Assembly (NCBI GenBank): GCA_963813725.1
Contig: CAWFAI010000010.1
Location: 1-64,000 of the forward strand
Reading direction: 5' to 3'
DNA from: VGBV01 sp963813725
GTDB lineage: Bacteria > Actinomycetota > Thermoleophilia > Solirubrobacterales > 70-9
DNA length: 64,000 bases
Each line of letters starts with the position of its first letter. The first letter of the stretch is position 1. Below are positions 63,842 to 64,000 of the stretch, piece by piece. The notes beneath the pieces are model-generated. The model was given only the letters and a program-made list of their open reading frames with translations. It made no database searches and was not told the DNA's origin. The position numbers were made by a program, and so were the translations under genes.

Positions 63842-64000
63842 GGGCAGGTCCCTGACTGCGAGGAGCCGCCGGTGAGGAAGATATTCACCGTCTGGCCGCC
63901 GGTCACGTCGGGCGGGTCGTTCATGGACACGTTCTGGGTTCGGCGCCGATTGCTCGCGCCGACCAAGCCATGGGCGCAGACCGAGAAGTCCGTGTAGGGG
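63838..64000 (-). CDS. C-terminal end of a probable minor pilin (partial)
   Basis: The last 53 codons of a gene that runs off the right edge; it reads PYTDFSVCAHGLVGASNRRR and ends TGGSSQSGTCP at the TGA 63838-63840. It overlaps the PilW-like gene by the ATGA arrangement. Location suggests another prepilin (PilV/GspI-type), but its N-terminus is outside the window. Confidence 0.6.
   Translation of the reverse strand, partial: PYTDFSVCAHGLVGASNRRRTQNVSMNDPPDVTGGQTVNIFLTGGSSQSGTCP

Overview
The window is a GC-rich chromosomal segment, almost fully coding, from an actinobacterium. It is probably of the Thermoleophilia/Solirubrobacterales type; that placement is inferred from gene content and order, not from a marker-gene comparison. 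Supporting signs are the order rpmE - DUF1385 - prfA - prmC - sua5 leading toward a WecA-type transferase and atpIBEFHAGD, a split coenzyme-B12 acyl-CoA mutase with its MeaB chaperone, a methyltransferase/GH57/GT4 set like the mycobacterial methylglucose lipopolysaccharide locus, a pair of ArsA/Get3-like ATPases, and a type IV pilus PilMNO operon. No rRNA, tRNA, CRISPR array, transposase, integrase or phage gene was recognised. No stretch over 300 bases lacks a plausible gene.

Layout. 1-7182 (minus): F1Fo ATP synthase operon, running off the left edge into atpC. 7355-9723: a secreted calcium-binding-repeat protein diverging from an anti-sigma/ECF sigma pair, with matching ECF-type promoters facing both ways. 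9758-13453 (minus): WecA-like transferase, DUF354 protein, glyA. 13480-15545 (plus): SnoaL-like protein, R2-like ligand-binding oxidase, TetR regulator. 15542-19524 (minus): sua5, prmC, prfA, DUF1385 protein, rpmE. 19620-23472: alpha/beta hydrolase with twin operators, sulfatase, NarL-type regulator, cytochrome c lipoprotein. 23469-28105 (minus): GNAT, ETF-quinone oxidoreductase, etfA, etfB, small B12-binding mutase subunit. 28237-33878: small unknown protein, methyltransferase, large mutase subunit, membrane protein, HAD phosphatase, thiolase. 34045-39691: leucyl aminopeptidase, a broken membrane protein, SnoaL-like protein, acyl-CoA dehydrogenase, SDR-like protein, MeaB. 39766-45074: acyltransferase, small membrane protein, GT4, GH57, two methyltransferases. 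45087-49890: hotdog protein, DipZ-like protein, LON-domain protein, gamma-glutamyltransferase. 50014-54814: FtsZ with a long N-terminal extension overlapping a ParA ATPase, then two divergent Get3-like ATPases. 54840-57021: a 563-residue unknown protein and an HxlR regulator. 57078-64000 (minus): type IV pilus operon.

How genes fit together. Acyl-CoA dehydrogenase, thiolase, ETF, ETF-QO, the split mutase and MeaB form a distributed fatty-acid/branched-chain acyl-CoA catabolic set delivering electrons to quinone and so to the ATP synthase end of respiration. Active-site residues in the mutase point to isobutyryl-CoA rather than methylmalonyl-CoA.

Quality caution. Many genes, including essential ones (atpD, atpG, atpA, atpH, atpF, atpE, glyA, ftsZ), are broken by single-base frame changes while conserved sequence continues in another frame. 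These are most simply assembly or sequencing indels, so they are annotated as single genes with the break positions given.
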